Origin: Begonia masoniana
Taxonomy: Eukaryota; Streptophyta; Magnoliopsida; Cucurbitales; Begoniaceae
NCBI GenBank assembly: GCA_022432975.1
Contig: CM039508.1
Span: 20,787,213 to 20,851,212 of the forward strand
Reading direction: 5' to 3'
Length of the DNA stretch: 64,000 nt
Position numbers and translations under genes: made by a program. Under the pieces are notes generated by a model, which searched no databases, was not told the origin of the DNA, and worked only from the letters and a program-made list of their open reading frames with translations. Below are positions 11,259-22,689 of this stretch, in pieces. Each line of letters begins with the position of its first letter. Position 1 is the stretch's first letter.

Positions 11259-13565
11259 TGTAACATCCGGTTATTTACGGGATTTTGTAATATATGTGAA
11301 TAATGACATTTTTATTATTATGTCGAATTGAGTCGGTTTCGTGAAAAGAAAACGTTATTACGATCCTAATAATTAATATGGATTTTAAGAAAATTTTGGG
11401 AATTTTAGGAGTTTAACGCTAATTTTACGAGAATTGCGATTATTGTAATATAAAGGGCGTTATGGTAAAAATAGTAAACGAGGTCCGATTTGCGAACGGA
11501 CAGTTTTAATAGAACCCTAGTAATAACTTGGAATAATTGGTGAAATAGGGAATTTTGGAGAAACCGAACCGTGAACTAAATAACGAAACGAAGGACGAAA
11601 CAAATAGAAAATCAAAGAAAGGGCGGTATGGTAATTTAACAAGCCAAAATTATATTAAAAACACAAATCCCTCTTCTCCAAAAACACTTCACGATTTTCT
11701 TCTCTTCACATTTCTCTCCCTGGCGATTTTTCATCCCCTCACGGCGTTCTCCTTCAAACGACACTCTATGTAAGGTTCTATGCTTTTGGAAAGTTTATTC
11801 GTAGTTTTCGAGTTGTTCAACGGTTAGAGTTTTGTTTAGGGTTTTGTGAAAAACATGATTTAGGGTTGGAAATCGATAGGGTTACCGTAATTATGAATAT
11901 AATGGACATATTGGGTGTATTGGACGAAGGTTGGTCTATCCATTGTGGAATATTAAGGTTTGTAGAAATTTCGAGGTTTGGAAAACTCCGTTAATGGAGG
12001 TTTTGAGGTGTCGAGCGTGAATCGCTCGATAAAAATGCCTCAATGAGTTAAATTAAAGTTTTAGAAAAAATTCTTTAGTTAAGAGTTTCGTAGGTTTAGA
12101 CGTTTATTGGTTTAGACTCGTTTTAACGACAAATATTGCGAATTTGCCTTAGGTAAACAACGCTCGTGGACGGAGCCTGAAGTTCAACGCACACGAGGTA
12201 AGTTCTCGTGACGTACTTTGGCCGATTGGCCTACACTGTACGTCGAAGTCGCGTCGAGGATCATCTGTGACTTGTTTGTTTAAATGTTTTGGTTGGGTAA
12301 TTAAGATTAGTCTTACTTTTTAGATTATGCTTTATTGTGTCGATGGTACGTATGATGTATGTTTACTTTATGCATTTAACTGTTCATGCATCACGTCTTT
12401 TAAAATAGCATGAAAACTGATTTCTGCAAGTGTTTAAGAAAATGAAATGAACGAACGAAATGAATCTACATAATCTATTATTTGGTCATGCGAGGTGGGG
12501 CTCAGGCACGGTTGTATACGGATGTAAGTGTGTACCCCCGCCCCCTCCCTGCTAGGTGGAGAGAGTTGTCCAATCGCGGGACGTGTCCTCTCCATCTAAT
12601 AGGCTGAGACCTCGGTGACATTCTGTCTGCGACGTAATGATAAGAAAATGTTGCATGATTTCTAAACTTCATTTGTACAGCATGCATCTGCATTTACGAA
12701 ACTTGCTGAGCCTTTAGCTCATAGTTGTCTGTATGGTGTAGGTGATTTCGAGACAGGTGAGAATGACGTTCCTCCACCCGATGTATAGGATGGTTGAAGA
12801 AGAACAGCTGCGGTGGTGTGCATGGACAGTCGACGCGTATTTCGACCCGTGGGGGTAACAGTTAGGTATTTTGAGGGTTTTTGGGCGTAATGGGTTGATG
12901 GTGGATTATATAGGTTAATTGTACATTTAGATATATTTTAGGTTGTTTGGATTGGGATAATGAATTGATGTTTATAAAATATTTTGGTAAAACTGTCGTT
13001 TAATGAACTGCCAGATTGTTGAATTTTGTAGCGTTTTGTTTGGTTTTCAAATGGTTCCACGCAGTTCGTTTTTACGAAAATTACTATGTTTTTAGACTCG
13101 TTCAAAGATATGTTTTTGGTCATTTAATTGATGATTTATGTTGAAGTGTATATGTGTGGAAGTGCAGGGAAGGAGGAGAGGAAAGAAAAAGGTGGCGAGC
13201 TCCCTAGAATTTCGGATTCCAGGGAGGTTGCCGCTCTCTGGAAAAATCCAGAGAGCATGGCGATCGTTAGCCCCTCCAATTTTTGGTCCAGGCAATCGAT
13301 CACCTGTTTTGGGCGATCGATCGCCCCTTTGCATTTCGGGGCAATTGTCCCTTCTGCCCCTGTTTTTGTCTGTTTCGCTGGTTGGTTTTTTTATATGTTT
13401 TAATTGATTTACTTAATTGATTTTAGATTTTATTTAAACAATTTACTTAATAATGTTAACGATTTCAATTTCAATTTAAATTCCGCTTAAACTTTAGGTT
13501 TAAAGTTTGTAAGGATAAAAAAAAATAATACGGGAAAATAATGGTACAGTATTAGGGTCGCTACA
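11259..13565 (+). mobile_element. Solo gypsy-type LTR, 2,307 bp, TSD TAGTG
   Basis: Begins TGTAACATCCGG and ends GGGTCGCTACA. It is flanked by TAGTG on both sides (11,254-11,258 and 13,566-13,570), the 5-bp TSD expected of LTR elements, with no internal region or partner LTR. It is therefore a solo LTR left by LTR-LTR recombination. It belongs to the family of the minus-strand LTR at 46,999-49,598: both share the GAGGTAAGTTCTCGTGA block and, near the 3' end, GGCGATCGATCGCC palindromes and two hairpins. Confidence 0.92.
13182..13335 (+). repeat. Palindrome and hairpin cluster in solo LTR
   Basis: Contains inverted repeats CTCCCTAGAA/TTCCAGGGAG and CTCTCTGGA/TCCAGAGAG, followed by AATCGATC and the perfect palindrome GGCGATCGATCGCC. 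The same elements recur in the related LTR at 47,226-47,485, so they are family-conserved. Confidence 0.75.
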
Positions 13566-13570
13566 TAGTG

Positions 13571-14162
13571 ATTATGATAAATATAGTACGATAAATAAAA
13601 TAATAGTGCAACAAGGTCTAAACATCCAAATCCAAATCCAGTTATCCATATACAAACCCAAATAAGAAAAAGTCCTCACCAAAGAGTACCAGAAACACTT
13701 AATACATTAATAAAAGAAAATACGGAACAGAGAAGTCTCCGCACAACTGTATCTAACCGCTATTGTCCATGTCTAGAAAAGGAGGAGTTCGTTTGGAGTA
13801 AGTGACTAAGTCAATAGGAAACTAATACTAAATGTGATGCATGTAAAATATTTTTTACCTTTCATCTCAAACCATGATCAAATCATAAATGGTTTTCAAA
13901 TATCATTTCAAATAAAAACCTATTTCCATCACTTTAACAATACATGGTCTATAAGCCATCGATGAGACAATAATCAAAATTATGTTGTATATATAGATAA
14001 CTATATTAAAATAAGTTATCATCATACTTATCATTTTAAAATCAGCTCTTGTGGAAATGTAGGGTCACACAATGACTTCTTCAGCACACTACAAGTGTGT
14101 ACATATCAAATACAATATACCTGTGGAGGGCTAGTAATAGAAATCAAAGTGGATCTCACAGT
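13571..14162. other. Unassigned AT-rich sequence
   Basis: No open frame or terminal repeat that I can define. GTAGGGTCACACAATGAC near 14,060 resembles blocks of other LTRs in the window, so it may be a decayed LTR. Confidence 0.4.
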
Positions 14163-15197
14163 CACTTTCCTTCTATTTTATGAACATGAAATATAGTTGG
14201 TAAGATATATTGGATTCAGATGTGACCAATCATACCTCTAGTGATACTGTTTGTGCGTATAAATAATTCCATGATGTATAATTTGAGCATCTATTTTATG
14301 CATGCAGTCAATGCATATAAATACATACTAATAATGCATGAAATGTGAACCATGCAAATCTTGTTAATTAACAAGCAAAATGATGTATGAATTATACTAA
14401 TAAATGTGACCCCAAGAGTTTTGAGTCCTAAACTAATTTGAGTGTGAAGCCTCTTTATCTATTAATCTACCTTGGTCTTGTTCTTCTTGTTGTCACCAGT
14501 ATCTGAAAAATAAAAAACCACAATGGGAGGCACTAACAAAGCTAAGTAAATTTAATATTGTAGAATTATAATACCATGTAATTCATAATATAGATCCAAC
14601 TCCAGCCACTTAAAAAAAGAATTTAGACTTCTATCTATCTATGATGACATATGAAATGAATATCATGAATTGAGTACTTCACTTTCCTTCTATTTTATGA
14701 ACATGAAATATAGTTGGTAAGATATATTGGATTCAGATGTGACCAATCATACCTCTAGTGATACTGTTTGTGCGTATAAATAATTCCATGATGTATAATT
14801 TGAGCATCTATTTTATGCATGCAGTCAATGCATATAAATACATACTAATAATGCATGAAATGTGAACCATGCAAATCTTGTTAATTAACAAGCAAAATGA
14901 TGTATGAATTATACTAATAAATGTGACCCCAAGAGTTTTGAGTCCTAAACTAATTTGAGTGTGAAGCCTCTTTATCTATTAATCTACCTTGGTCTTGTTC
15001 TTCTTGTTGTCACCAGTATCTGAAAAATAAAAAACCACAATGGGAGGCACTAACAAAGCTAAGTAAATTTAATATTGTAGAATTATAATACCATGTAATT
15101 CATAAATATAGATCCAACTCCAGCCACTTAAAAAAAGAATTTAGACTTCTATCTATCTATGATGACATATGAAATGAATATCATGAATTGAGTACTT
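14163..15197. repeat. 517-bp direct tandem duplication
   Basis: Unit one is 14,163-14,679 and unit two 14,680-15,197. Both start CACTTTCCTTCTATTTTATG and end GAATTGAGTACTTC. They are almost identical; I see one inserted A (CATAATATAG versus CATAAATATAG). A more diverged third copy of part of the unit lies at 29,606-29,810. The near-identity suggests a recent local duplication, or an assembly artefact. Confidence 0.9.
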
Positions 15198-15501
15198 CTC
15201 ACACATCAATGTCATGATAATGAATCAATGTATATCAAATTTCCACTTTCAAGAAGTGATCTCATTTTTAAAAAGTACCATATCAACATATTTTTGTGAA
15301 TTTCAATATCCATGATTATAATTTATCATATATCAAGTTGCACATAGTTGTGTGACACCTTAGTCATGATTTTCACAATAAGCGTGCATATCTCAAATAT
15401 AATATACCTCTAGAGGACTAAGAATTTACAATCTAAGGGAGACTAATAATGACTTCTCTTATATTTTTTGATTTTACATATGTGACACAATACATTGTCA
15501 G
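15198..15501. other. Flank of old gypsy element, no gene
   Basis: AT-rich sequence continuing the repeat that hosts the LTR beginning at 15,502. No coding signal. Confidence 0.4.
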
Positions 15502-16623
15502 TGATGTGCCACAAGGACCTATCACTAAGTCACTACCATGATGACCAACCATTTATTATATTCTTCTTTATTATGTAGCTAAAAGCTTGATAAGGATATT
15601 GGAGAAGTGTCGTCAACCGAGAGATAAAGAAATGACAAAACATTTAGCTGTGTGGGAACTTCATGGAGATGAAGTTCAATCAAATTAAGGTGGACACTTT
15701 TGTTTTTGCTCAAGTGGTTTATTATCAAGGAAGAAAAGAGATTGTCGAGCAAAGAAATTTAGAGGAATCACCAAAGTCAAGAAATGGAGTTCAAAGAATA
15801 TTTGGAGGAGCTCCCTCAACCGAAAGACAAACATTTGCCAAAACACATGCTTAAGTGGGGAACTGAGCATACCTTTTAGAGATCGATGACAATCAGCTTG
15901 AAGTGGATTCTTGAAATGCGTTATAATTTCATTAACAATTTTATAGCTTACTTTAAGTTATTTAAGTTGTGTTTTTATGTTTTGTGTTAAAACTTAATAT
16001 TTGTGACATTTTGGTTATTCGGCTAAGACCTGTCTAGCCAAGTGCATGTGCTCTTGAATGCAAGTTATTTTGGACTTTCTTTGAAGGGCTCTTGCCCTAG
16101 GTCATGTTGGGTATATATACCCTTCTTATAGGTTGCTTGCGGCTAACTTTTGTTTATTAACAAAACCCTAGTTCTTGCTTTGAAAGTGGTCACTACTGAT
16201 CAGGTGTATCTGATTGAGCGTTTGGTAAAACTGGGTTATCCTTTTGTGAGAGTGTGAATATTCATTTCTTCATTCAACGTTCTTCACTTATTTGGAGGTG
16301 AAACTCTTCAGTAAAGTTAAAGCAAGCTCACAAGGACCTAGCTGAAGCACTACCCTCGTCAAGGAGTCCTTGGAGTGTAGAGGTGTGATTGACACCTCTA
16401 TGACTAGCTTGTATCTCTTCAGGCTTAACTTCGGTTTTCCGCATAGTCTTCGGATGAAATTTTGAGGGTTTCCTCCTCAGTATTATTGGAGGTGGTGTGA
16501 AAACTTCACACTAAGAATCGTTCAATTGATTGTTTTTATTCGCGCTTGAAGTTGCTGCCAAAGTTGTGAAGGTTAATATAACTGATTACATTTGTGTCTT
16601 TTCTAGGAGTCCATTTTTTATCA
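15502..16623 (+). mobile_element. 5' LTR of a decayed gypsy element
   Basis: Begins TGATGTGCCACAAGG and ends TTTTTATCA. It aligns along its length with 28,512-29,602, including ATTGGAGAAGTG, GAGATAAAGA, TTATTCGGC and CTTGCCCTAGGTCA. Immediately inside is TAGTATCATAGCC, a mutated form of the TGGTATCAGAGCC primer-binding site. The two LTRs differ at many positions and no exact TSD is visible, so the insertion is old. Open frames inside the LTR (61-63 codons) are not real genes. Confidence 0.8.
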
Positions 16624-19224
16624 TTTAGTATCATAGCCATTTCAACTCCATTACCATTTTTTCTTGTTTATTTGAAGCCTTAAAAATGTTGACCTGAATT
16701 AGTGTTGTGGATAATCAAAATTGTTACAATATTGTACAACAACATTATTATTGATGATTTAAATGCAGCCATTCCCAACCCAGTTGACAAGTCCATAGCT
16801 TGTAATCAAGCATATATGGGCCCGAAGAACTCCTATACAAAGGGGAAGAGTTTGTTTGAGTAGGGAAAGATAAGTTTTGAAGACTTTGTTAGAAGAAGAT
16901 GAGGAGGAAGAACGCGAGTTTGAAGAGTTGCCAAGCCTGAGGTACTCTAACATGGCTTTTGATAATTTAATGCAATTTGAAAGGCCTTCTATTGTAAAAG
17001 GACGTTCATGCAAGAGAAAGATAAGAAGAAAGAAGTTCTACAAGAGGAACTATCTTTTGTTTCTAAACGTTCACATCTCATGGTGAACCAAAATGTTCTA
17101 ACTTTTCATAGCCAAGAAAAGATTTGTCAAACAAAGGAAAGGATTGCAGAAGAATGTGAAGATGAATTATTGACAACAACTATTGAAGGAGAGGAGCCAC
17201 AAGGAGACTTTATTGCTCAAGAAGGTTCACTTCTAACTCTCCAAACCCGAGGTGAAGAATGTCAAAGAGATCAAAATGTTTATAGCCAATGTTTGAACAG
17301 GGAGAAAGTTGGCACTTTATTCATTGATTATGGGAGTTGTTTTGACATGGATTCCATGGTTGTAGTTTACAAGCTTGGCTTTGGTTCATCGATGAGTCCA
17401 ATTCCTATCAAATTAAGGTGGCTCAACAAAAAGGAGGACATTGAAATAGTTAGCCTTCTAAAAGACGTATATATTAACTACTAATTTTGATGATAAATTT
17501 CTTGGAGTTGTATGTCGTAAAAAGTTTTACAATATTGTTCTTGATTGGATTCGTTTGGCAATACACTTGTGGCAATAAGGTCAAAAATGTTTTGGTTGAG
17601 CTAAATAGTTGTTTGTTCAATGGTCTAAAGTACTATTTGGTAAGTTATGGAATTATGGTAGTTGGTGTTGGTTTCTCAAAGGTTATCGACATCATTGTTT
17701 TCTCAAAGTCAAGCATAGTCATGCATGAAGGTTCTACGTTCTACTTGTTTAAAGGTTTGGTGGGCAGAACATTAAGGTAGCTTCCCTTTGGCCAGAACAA
17801 ATTGTTTTGGATTATCTAGCGTGGAAGGAAAAGAAAAGTAAAGAGTTATTGTTACTGTAAAAAATGAGTTATAGAAGACCTCAATTATCCTAGGTTTTGA
17901 GGTTGTAATCGTGTTTCAAGATGATCAAGTTGATTAGGGAGAGTTACCAAATCATATTATTACACTTCTTGAGTCTTATCTAGTTGTGTTTTCATATGGA
18001 CTTCCACATGTGTTTCCTCTTGGGTGGGACATGGGGCATCATATTGTTCCTTCACTGGGGCTTACTCTTCCTAGAAAATTGAGAGTATTTCATAAACTTG
18101 ATTCAGAGTTACTAGTGAAAAGTTCCATCCAAGAAGCACTTAACTCACGTTCCATCCCCATCTTGTTGTTGCCCATGAAAGTTGACCCTATGAGATTGTG
18201 TGAGGGCAACAAAACTTCTATCCAAGATGCCATAAATTGTACATTCTAAATGTCAAAGCTTGACCACATGCTAAATGAATTAAAAGAAGCATTCTCTAGA
18301 GTATTCCTCAATGATAACTACAATCAAATCCAAGTGAAGGAAGGTAGTACATGGATGTTAACACCTCTCGACCTTTCTAATTTCCCAAGCACTTTCATGA
18401 TACTATTGCACCATGTTTGTGAAGGTCATGTGAGTAGAGCATCAATTTCGCACAAGGTAGTCTTCAAAAATGAGTACTTTCCAATCCGTTTTGATGGAAG
18501 TACATCATTGCCGGCATTATCTCTTTACTCTTCTTATTCATTTTAATATTTTATAGGAATAGAGCACTATATTATGGACAGTTATTTGAGTAGTTTCTTG
18601 AATTTGGTTTGTATTAGCATTACCAACACGTGCCATCACTTGGGTTATGTCAATTTTTTTTTTCCTCTTAAGTGGATTCAAGCTCTTTGCTTAGATCATG
18701 GGTGTTTCTTGGTGCTAGTTGAAGTTAAATTCTTTGGTGGCAAAACTTTTTACTATGACAAGGTAGTTGTTGAAGTTTGAAAGAAAAATGCCTTGGGGTG
18801 GCTGAATGTTTGCAATATGTTTGCTGTTACCCAACTTGAAGAATACATCTTACTAATCCCATTTCTTGCCAGTGAGCTTGCTTTGGTATGTGGATGGAGA
18901 ATTTTTCTATGGGCTTGTCCATTATAGAGTTAAAGTTCAAAAAGTTGGTTCTTATCGGTGAGTATGCCAATAAATTTTGGTCAAAGAAGTTGTATGGGGC
19001 TGTGAAAGAACATGCTTGTGGATGTCCATAAAGGAAATGAAACATAGGGTTGTGAAGGATAGTTTCAACCGCAACATGGCTAAAAGTCAATTAGACCTTC
19101 TTGAGTTGTGTATGCTTATTTAGCTAACTAGTTTCCCTAGGGCAAAATGAACTTGGAGTTGTTTTTGGGACTATCTAGAACAATTATAGGAGAATCTTCC
19201 CTTGTGTTGTTGGGCTTACAAGGG
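16624..19224 (+). pseudogene. Decayed gypsy gag-pol
   Basis: Translation shows scattered remnants in several frames. At 17,008-17,484 an open 158-codon stretch ends in a protease-like segment (FIDYGSCFDMDSM), where the usual D-x-G-S-C pattern of gypsy proteases is still visible. At 17,980-18,450 reverse transcriptase remnants appear: HHIVP, a PMKVDP segment where VPKKDG is expected, LDHMLNEL, YNQIQVKEG and PSTFM. The FxDD catalytic motif is not found, and large deletions and stops break the frame. Beyond 18,500 I see no firm domain. The internal region is interrupted at 19,230 by the younger chromovirus and resumes at 28,451. Confidence 0.65.
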
Positions 19225-19229
19225 GTATG
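19225..19229. repeat. TSD GTATG, left copy
   Basis: Direct 5-bp duplication matching 28,446-28,450; it marks the exact insertion site of the chromovirus. Confidence 0.95.
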
Positions 19230-19928
19230 TGTAACACCCGGTTTCTATTAACCGATTTACCTTTTTCATTTTTTGAGAATGCTTTAAAATTTAAAGTTTG
19301 GTGATTTAGTGATTAGGTTAATAAGTGAATGAGTAAGGACAAAATGGTAAATTGCAATTTATTGTGGATAACGTATTTAAGGGAGGATTTAATGAGGTTT
19401 AGCCGCCACTGTCCCCTCATTTTTCCTTTATCGATATTCAGCTCAAGCTCATCAGAGCTCCAGGCGATTTTCCCTCTGACTTCTCCAGTGATTTCTCCGA
19501 CTTAGGTGAGTTCCTTCATTTTCTTTATGACTCGACGGTTAGATAGTAGAGAGAGTGCAATGTATGTGTTTTTGGGAGTGTTGTGAATGTGTGTAGTTTT
19601 GGGTTTTGTGCAGAATCGGGAATGCACGAAGATCTGAGCTTCCAAACTAATTTCCTTAGACTCCTGGGTAGTTTGGAATGAAGTTTAACTAATACACTGT
19701 CTACAGTTTTAGGTTTGAGCAGAACCCGAAGTGGTTAGCAACCAAACATTTCCCCAGGAATCCAGGTAAGTAAAGTATGCATGTGCCTTCGGGCCTACAT
19801 CACAAAACATTAGGATTATGCATTGTGCGAATTAGTTTGTATGACATGCATCATGTTTTTATGAAAGATTAAGAAAATGAATTTTCATGTAAAGAATGGT
19901 AACGCATGAACCGAATGTGACAGATCAG

Positions 19929-20116
19929 CTATTAAGGGAATTCATCCGCCCCTTAATCGAGTAGAGGATGTATAACATTGAGAGAATTGATCCCACTCTC
20001 AAGGGAACTGAGGGATCAAAATAACTATTAAGGGAGTTCATCTGCCCCTTAATCGAGTAGAGGATGTATAACATTGGGAGAACAGATCCCACTCCCAAGG
20101 GAACCGAGGGATCAGA
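19929..20116 (+). repeat. Tandem repeat (about 95 bp x 2) in chromovirus LTR
   Basis: Each unit starts CTATTAAGGGA, contains CCCCTTAATCGAGTAGAGGA and ends near GAGGGATCA. The same pair occurs in the 3' LTR (from about 26,874) and, reversed, in the solo LTR at about 41,990-42,175, so it is family-wide. Confidence 0.85.
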
Positions 20117-20699
20117 TCAGTAAACGAACGAATGTACAACTGAGATGAGAAAGTAGAAACTGCATGTTTAGGTTTTATGTTTCAGCATATCATTTCATTA
20201 TTGCTTTACTTGCTTAGCATTAGGCTAATAGATGAATTTTGTGATGCAGGTGTTGAGGTTACTGCAGGTGATTTCCCTGAGTTCGCAAATGCATAGATGA
20301 TGTTAGAGGAGCGCATTCAGGCCACGACTTGGTAAACTGATGAGGCGGTTTAACTAGTGTTTAGTACATGTCCATTGTAATGAAAAACTAGATACCTGAG
20401 TTGTGTTTAAGTTTCGCTGACAGAATCAACTTTTAATGTCCTGATCTTAGGTTTGAAAACTCTCTGGTTCAGTCGACAATGTTTTCACTTAAGTATGTTG
20501 AGTCTTATGACAGCAATAGTTTTCAATGTTTTGAAACACATTTTGAAATCTTCTGAAAATAGTACCTTGCTGATTTAGCATTGGTTTTTACTGGATTTGA
20601 GTAATGTAGGGATTTGAGTCGTTTTCGAAAGATTTCATTGAAGCGAATAAGTCCCTTCGTAGTAGAGTTGTTTTTGTATAGAGTATAAATTGTGAAAAA

Positions 20700-21180
20700 A
20701 TTGCTCTGTTTTCTACCGGCAGTGGTAATCTATCGATAGAAGACATCGTTTTCTATCGGTAGAAGATGGTTGTTTTCTACCGGTAGGAGTAGCGTGTTAA
20801 ATCTATCGGATGGTGTAGTTTATTTCATCGGCAGAAAGTTTAGACTTTTGTCGTTTAGCGATCGGTGGATGTCGAGTGCTATTGTTATTGGAATATGTAG
20901 GAAATGATTTTGTCGTTTAGTGATCGGTGGACATTGTGTATTATGTCTATCGGAAGATGCGGGAAGACTTTTGTCGTTTAGTGACCGATCAATGTATTCT
21001 GTTTGTTTTGTTTTGTGAGTAAAGTCTTTTGTCGTCTTATGGTCGGCAGAGGCTGGATGAATGAATCATCCGGCTGACGTCACCAGTAGATGTAGTAGTA
21101 AAACTTGTCGTTTTGCGATCGGCTGAAGCTAGAAGAATGATCCTCCGGCTGACGTCATCGGTAGAGATCCTTTAGTTTTA
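20700..21180 (+). promoter_or_regulatory. Dense short-motif module in chromovirus LTR
   Basis: Repeated TATCGGTAGAAGA-like words, three TTTGTCGTTTAG(T/C)GA(T/C)CG(G/A)-type words and two perfect TGACGTCA palindromes (21,075-21,082 and 21,150-21,157). TGACGTCA is the core site of plant TGA/bZIP factors. The same words, reverse-complemented, fill the solo LTR at 41,040-41,480 and the copia LTR U3 at 62,300-62,880. A regulatory function is inferred from repetition and sharing only. Confidence 0.5.
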
Positions 21181-21503
21181 TTTCTGCCCTCTTGTTGACT
21201 TTGTTCAGCGGCAGACGAGTTTGACTTTTGCAACTTTCAAAGTATTCCACGATTTAAACCTTATTTCTTTTGGCTGAATGTTCCTTAACATCTCAATTGA
21301 TTATTCAAACATTGTTCTATAGTTTTGTTTAACTCTATTTTTGTTCGAATGATTTTCGCTGCAAGTATTTAATCGTTTTGAAGTTTTAGAAAATGTCAAA
21401 TTTAGACTTTTGAGCGAAATTTTAAATTTGGTCCAAAGTTTCTTAGTCAAGTTCGAGTTTAAGAGTAACATACTGGGTTCAGAAAACTCGGGGCGTTACA
21501 GTA

Positions 21504-21515
21504 TGGTATCAGAGA
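21504..21515 (+). other. Primer-binding site of chromovirus
   Basis: TGGTATCAGAGA, three bases after the 5' LTR; one base off the consensus complementary to initiator Met tRNA. Confidence 0.9.
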
Positions 21516-21655
21516 CATTCGGTTAAACCGTTCAAAAGATTACTCATTAGTGGCAATCGTTGCATGGAAGTGCTTCAACAACTGTAAGTGTTTATGTTAA
21601 CATTAGCTAATAGATATTTAAGAGTGTAATTAACCATGTACAGGACTTTAGTATA

Positions 21656-22689
21656 ATGGCTCGACGCCCAGGGAGACCTAGAGTGCCAAGGGAAATGCCA
21701 AACCTGAGTGGTGGAGAGGAGCCTAGTGTGATTAGGCAGCTGACAGAGTTGGTGCGTCAGCAAACCGATTTAGTGCGCCAGCAGTCTGATCAACTAGGAG
21801 TACTGTTGAACCGAGAGGTACAAGGAAGTGCCAACTCGGGTTCTAGCAATGAACATTTTGGAGATAGATTCAGGAGATTACGACCACCCACGTTTAATGG
21901 TCAGTCATTTGATCCAGTTATTGCTGAAGGGTGGCTTAGGAAGATTGAAAGTATGTTTAGGTGTGCCAACATAGGAGAAGGAGACAAGGTCACGTTGGCG
22001 ACATTTCACTTGGCTGGTGAAGCTCAACTCTGGTGGGAAACAATAGAGACCACCACTGATGTCTTGGCGATGCCTTGGTCGCAATTCAAGGACATTTTCT
22101 ACGAGAAGTATTTCAATAGTACTGTCCAAACTACAAAGAAGTTGGAATTTCTAAACTTGAAGCAGACAGGGTTTGTAGCCGAGTACAGTAGGCAGTTCGA
22201 GTCCCTGTCCAGGTTTGCTGGACATTTTGCTCACAGGGACGAGGACAAGGTATTCAAATTTGTGCATGGACTGAAGCCAAAAATCTACCGAGGGGTTAAA
22301 TTTTGCGGTATTAAAGGCTTGACATTCAGCGAGGTGGTGTCCACTGCTCTAGAAGTGGAAGAAGCTGAAAGGAAGTGTGCTGGACCAAAAGAGGTCCCAC
22401 AAAAGCCCGTCCAGCCACATCATCAAAGGGGAATGAAGAGGCCTAGTGAAGGCCAGCATAGCCAAGGAACGGGAAAGAAAGTGCCGGATGCCAAGAAGTT
22501 TCCCCTGTGCCCGAAATGTTTGAAGAGTCACCTGGGTGAATATAGGTTCGGTCGGGAAAGTGTTTCAATTGCAAGGAAATTGGACACACATTCAGGGATT
22601 GCCCAAAGCCCAGAGTCACCCGATGCTTCAACTGTAACAAGGTTGGCCACGTCATTAGGGACTGTCCAGCTCCTAAGAATGGCCCTGCT
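21656..22689 (+). pseudogene. gag of chromovirus, frameshifted near its end
   Basis: Encodes the capsid/nucleocapsid polyprotein that packages element RNA. The frame opens at ATG 21,656. It shows a glutamine-rich coiled start (residues 20-45), then a retrotransposon gag domain with PPTFNG, AEGWLR, LAGEAQLWW, FYEKYF and AEYSRQFESLSRFA (about residues 70-190). A CPKC lies near residue 283. Just after it, around 22,540-22,550, a single-base indel shifts the frame. The two CCHC zinc knuckles (CFNCKEIGH and CFNCNKVGH) are encoded in another frame, the one that continues into pol. So the nucleocapsid part is cut off from gag in this copy. Confidence 0.88.

Larger units (their letters stand above)
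19230..21500 (+). mobile_element. 5' LTR of chromovirus (2,271 bp)
   Basis: Begins TGTAACACCCGG and ends GGGGCGTTACA; same length as the 3' LTR at 26,175-28,445. GTATTTAAGGG near 19,372 is a plausible TATA box, followed by a leader and a splice-donor-like TTAGGTGAGTTC. A 92-96-bp tandem repeat sits at 19,929-20,116. From 20,700 to 21,180 there is a cluster of ATCGGTAGA, TTGTCGTTTAGTGATCGG and TGACGTCA motifs. I count about 12 mismatches with the 3' LTR in the first 310 bp, so the insertion is not very recent. Confidence 0.95.
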
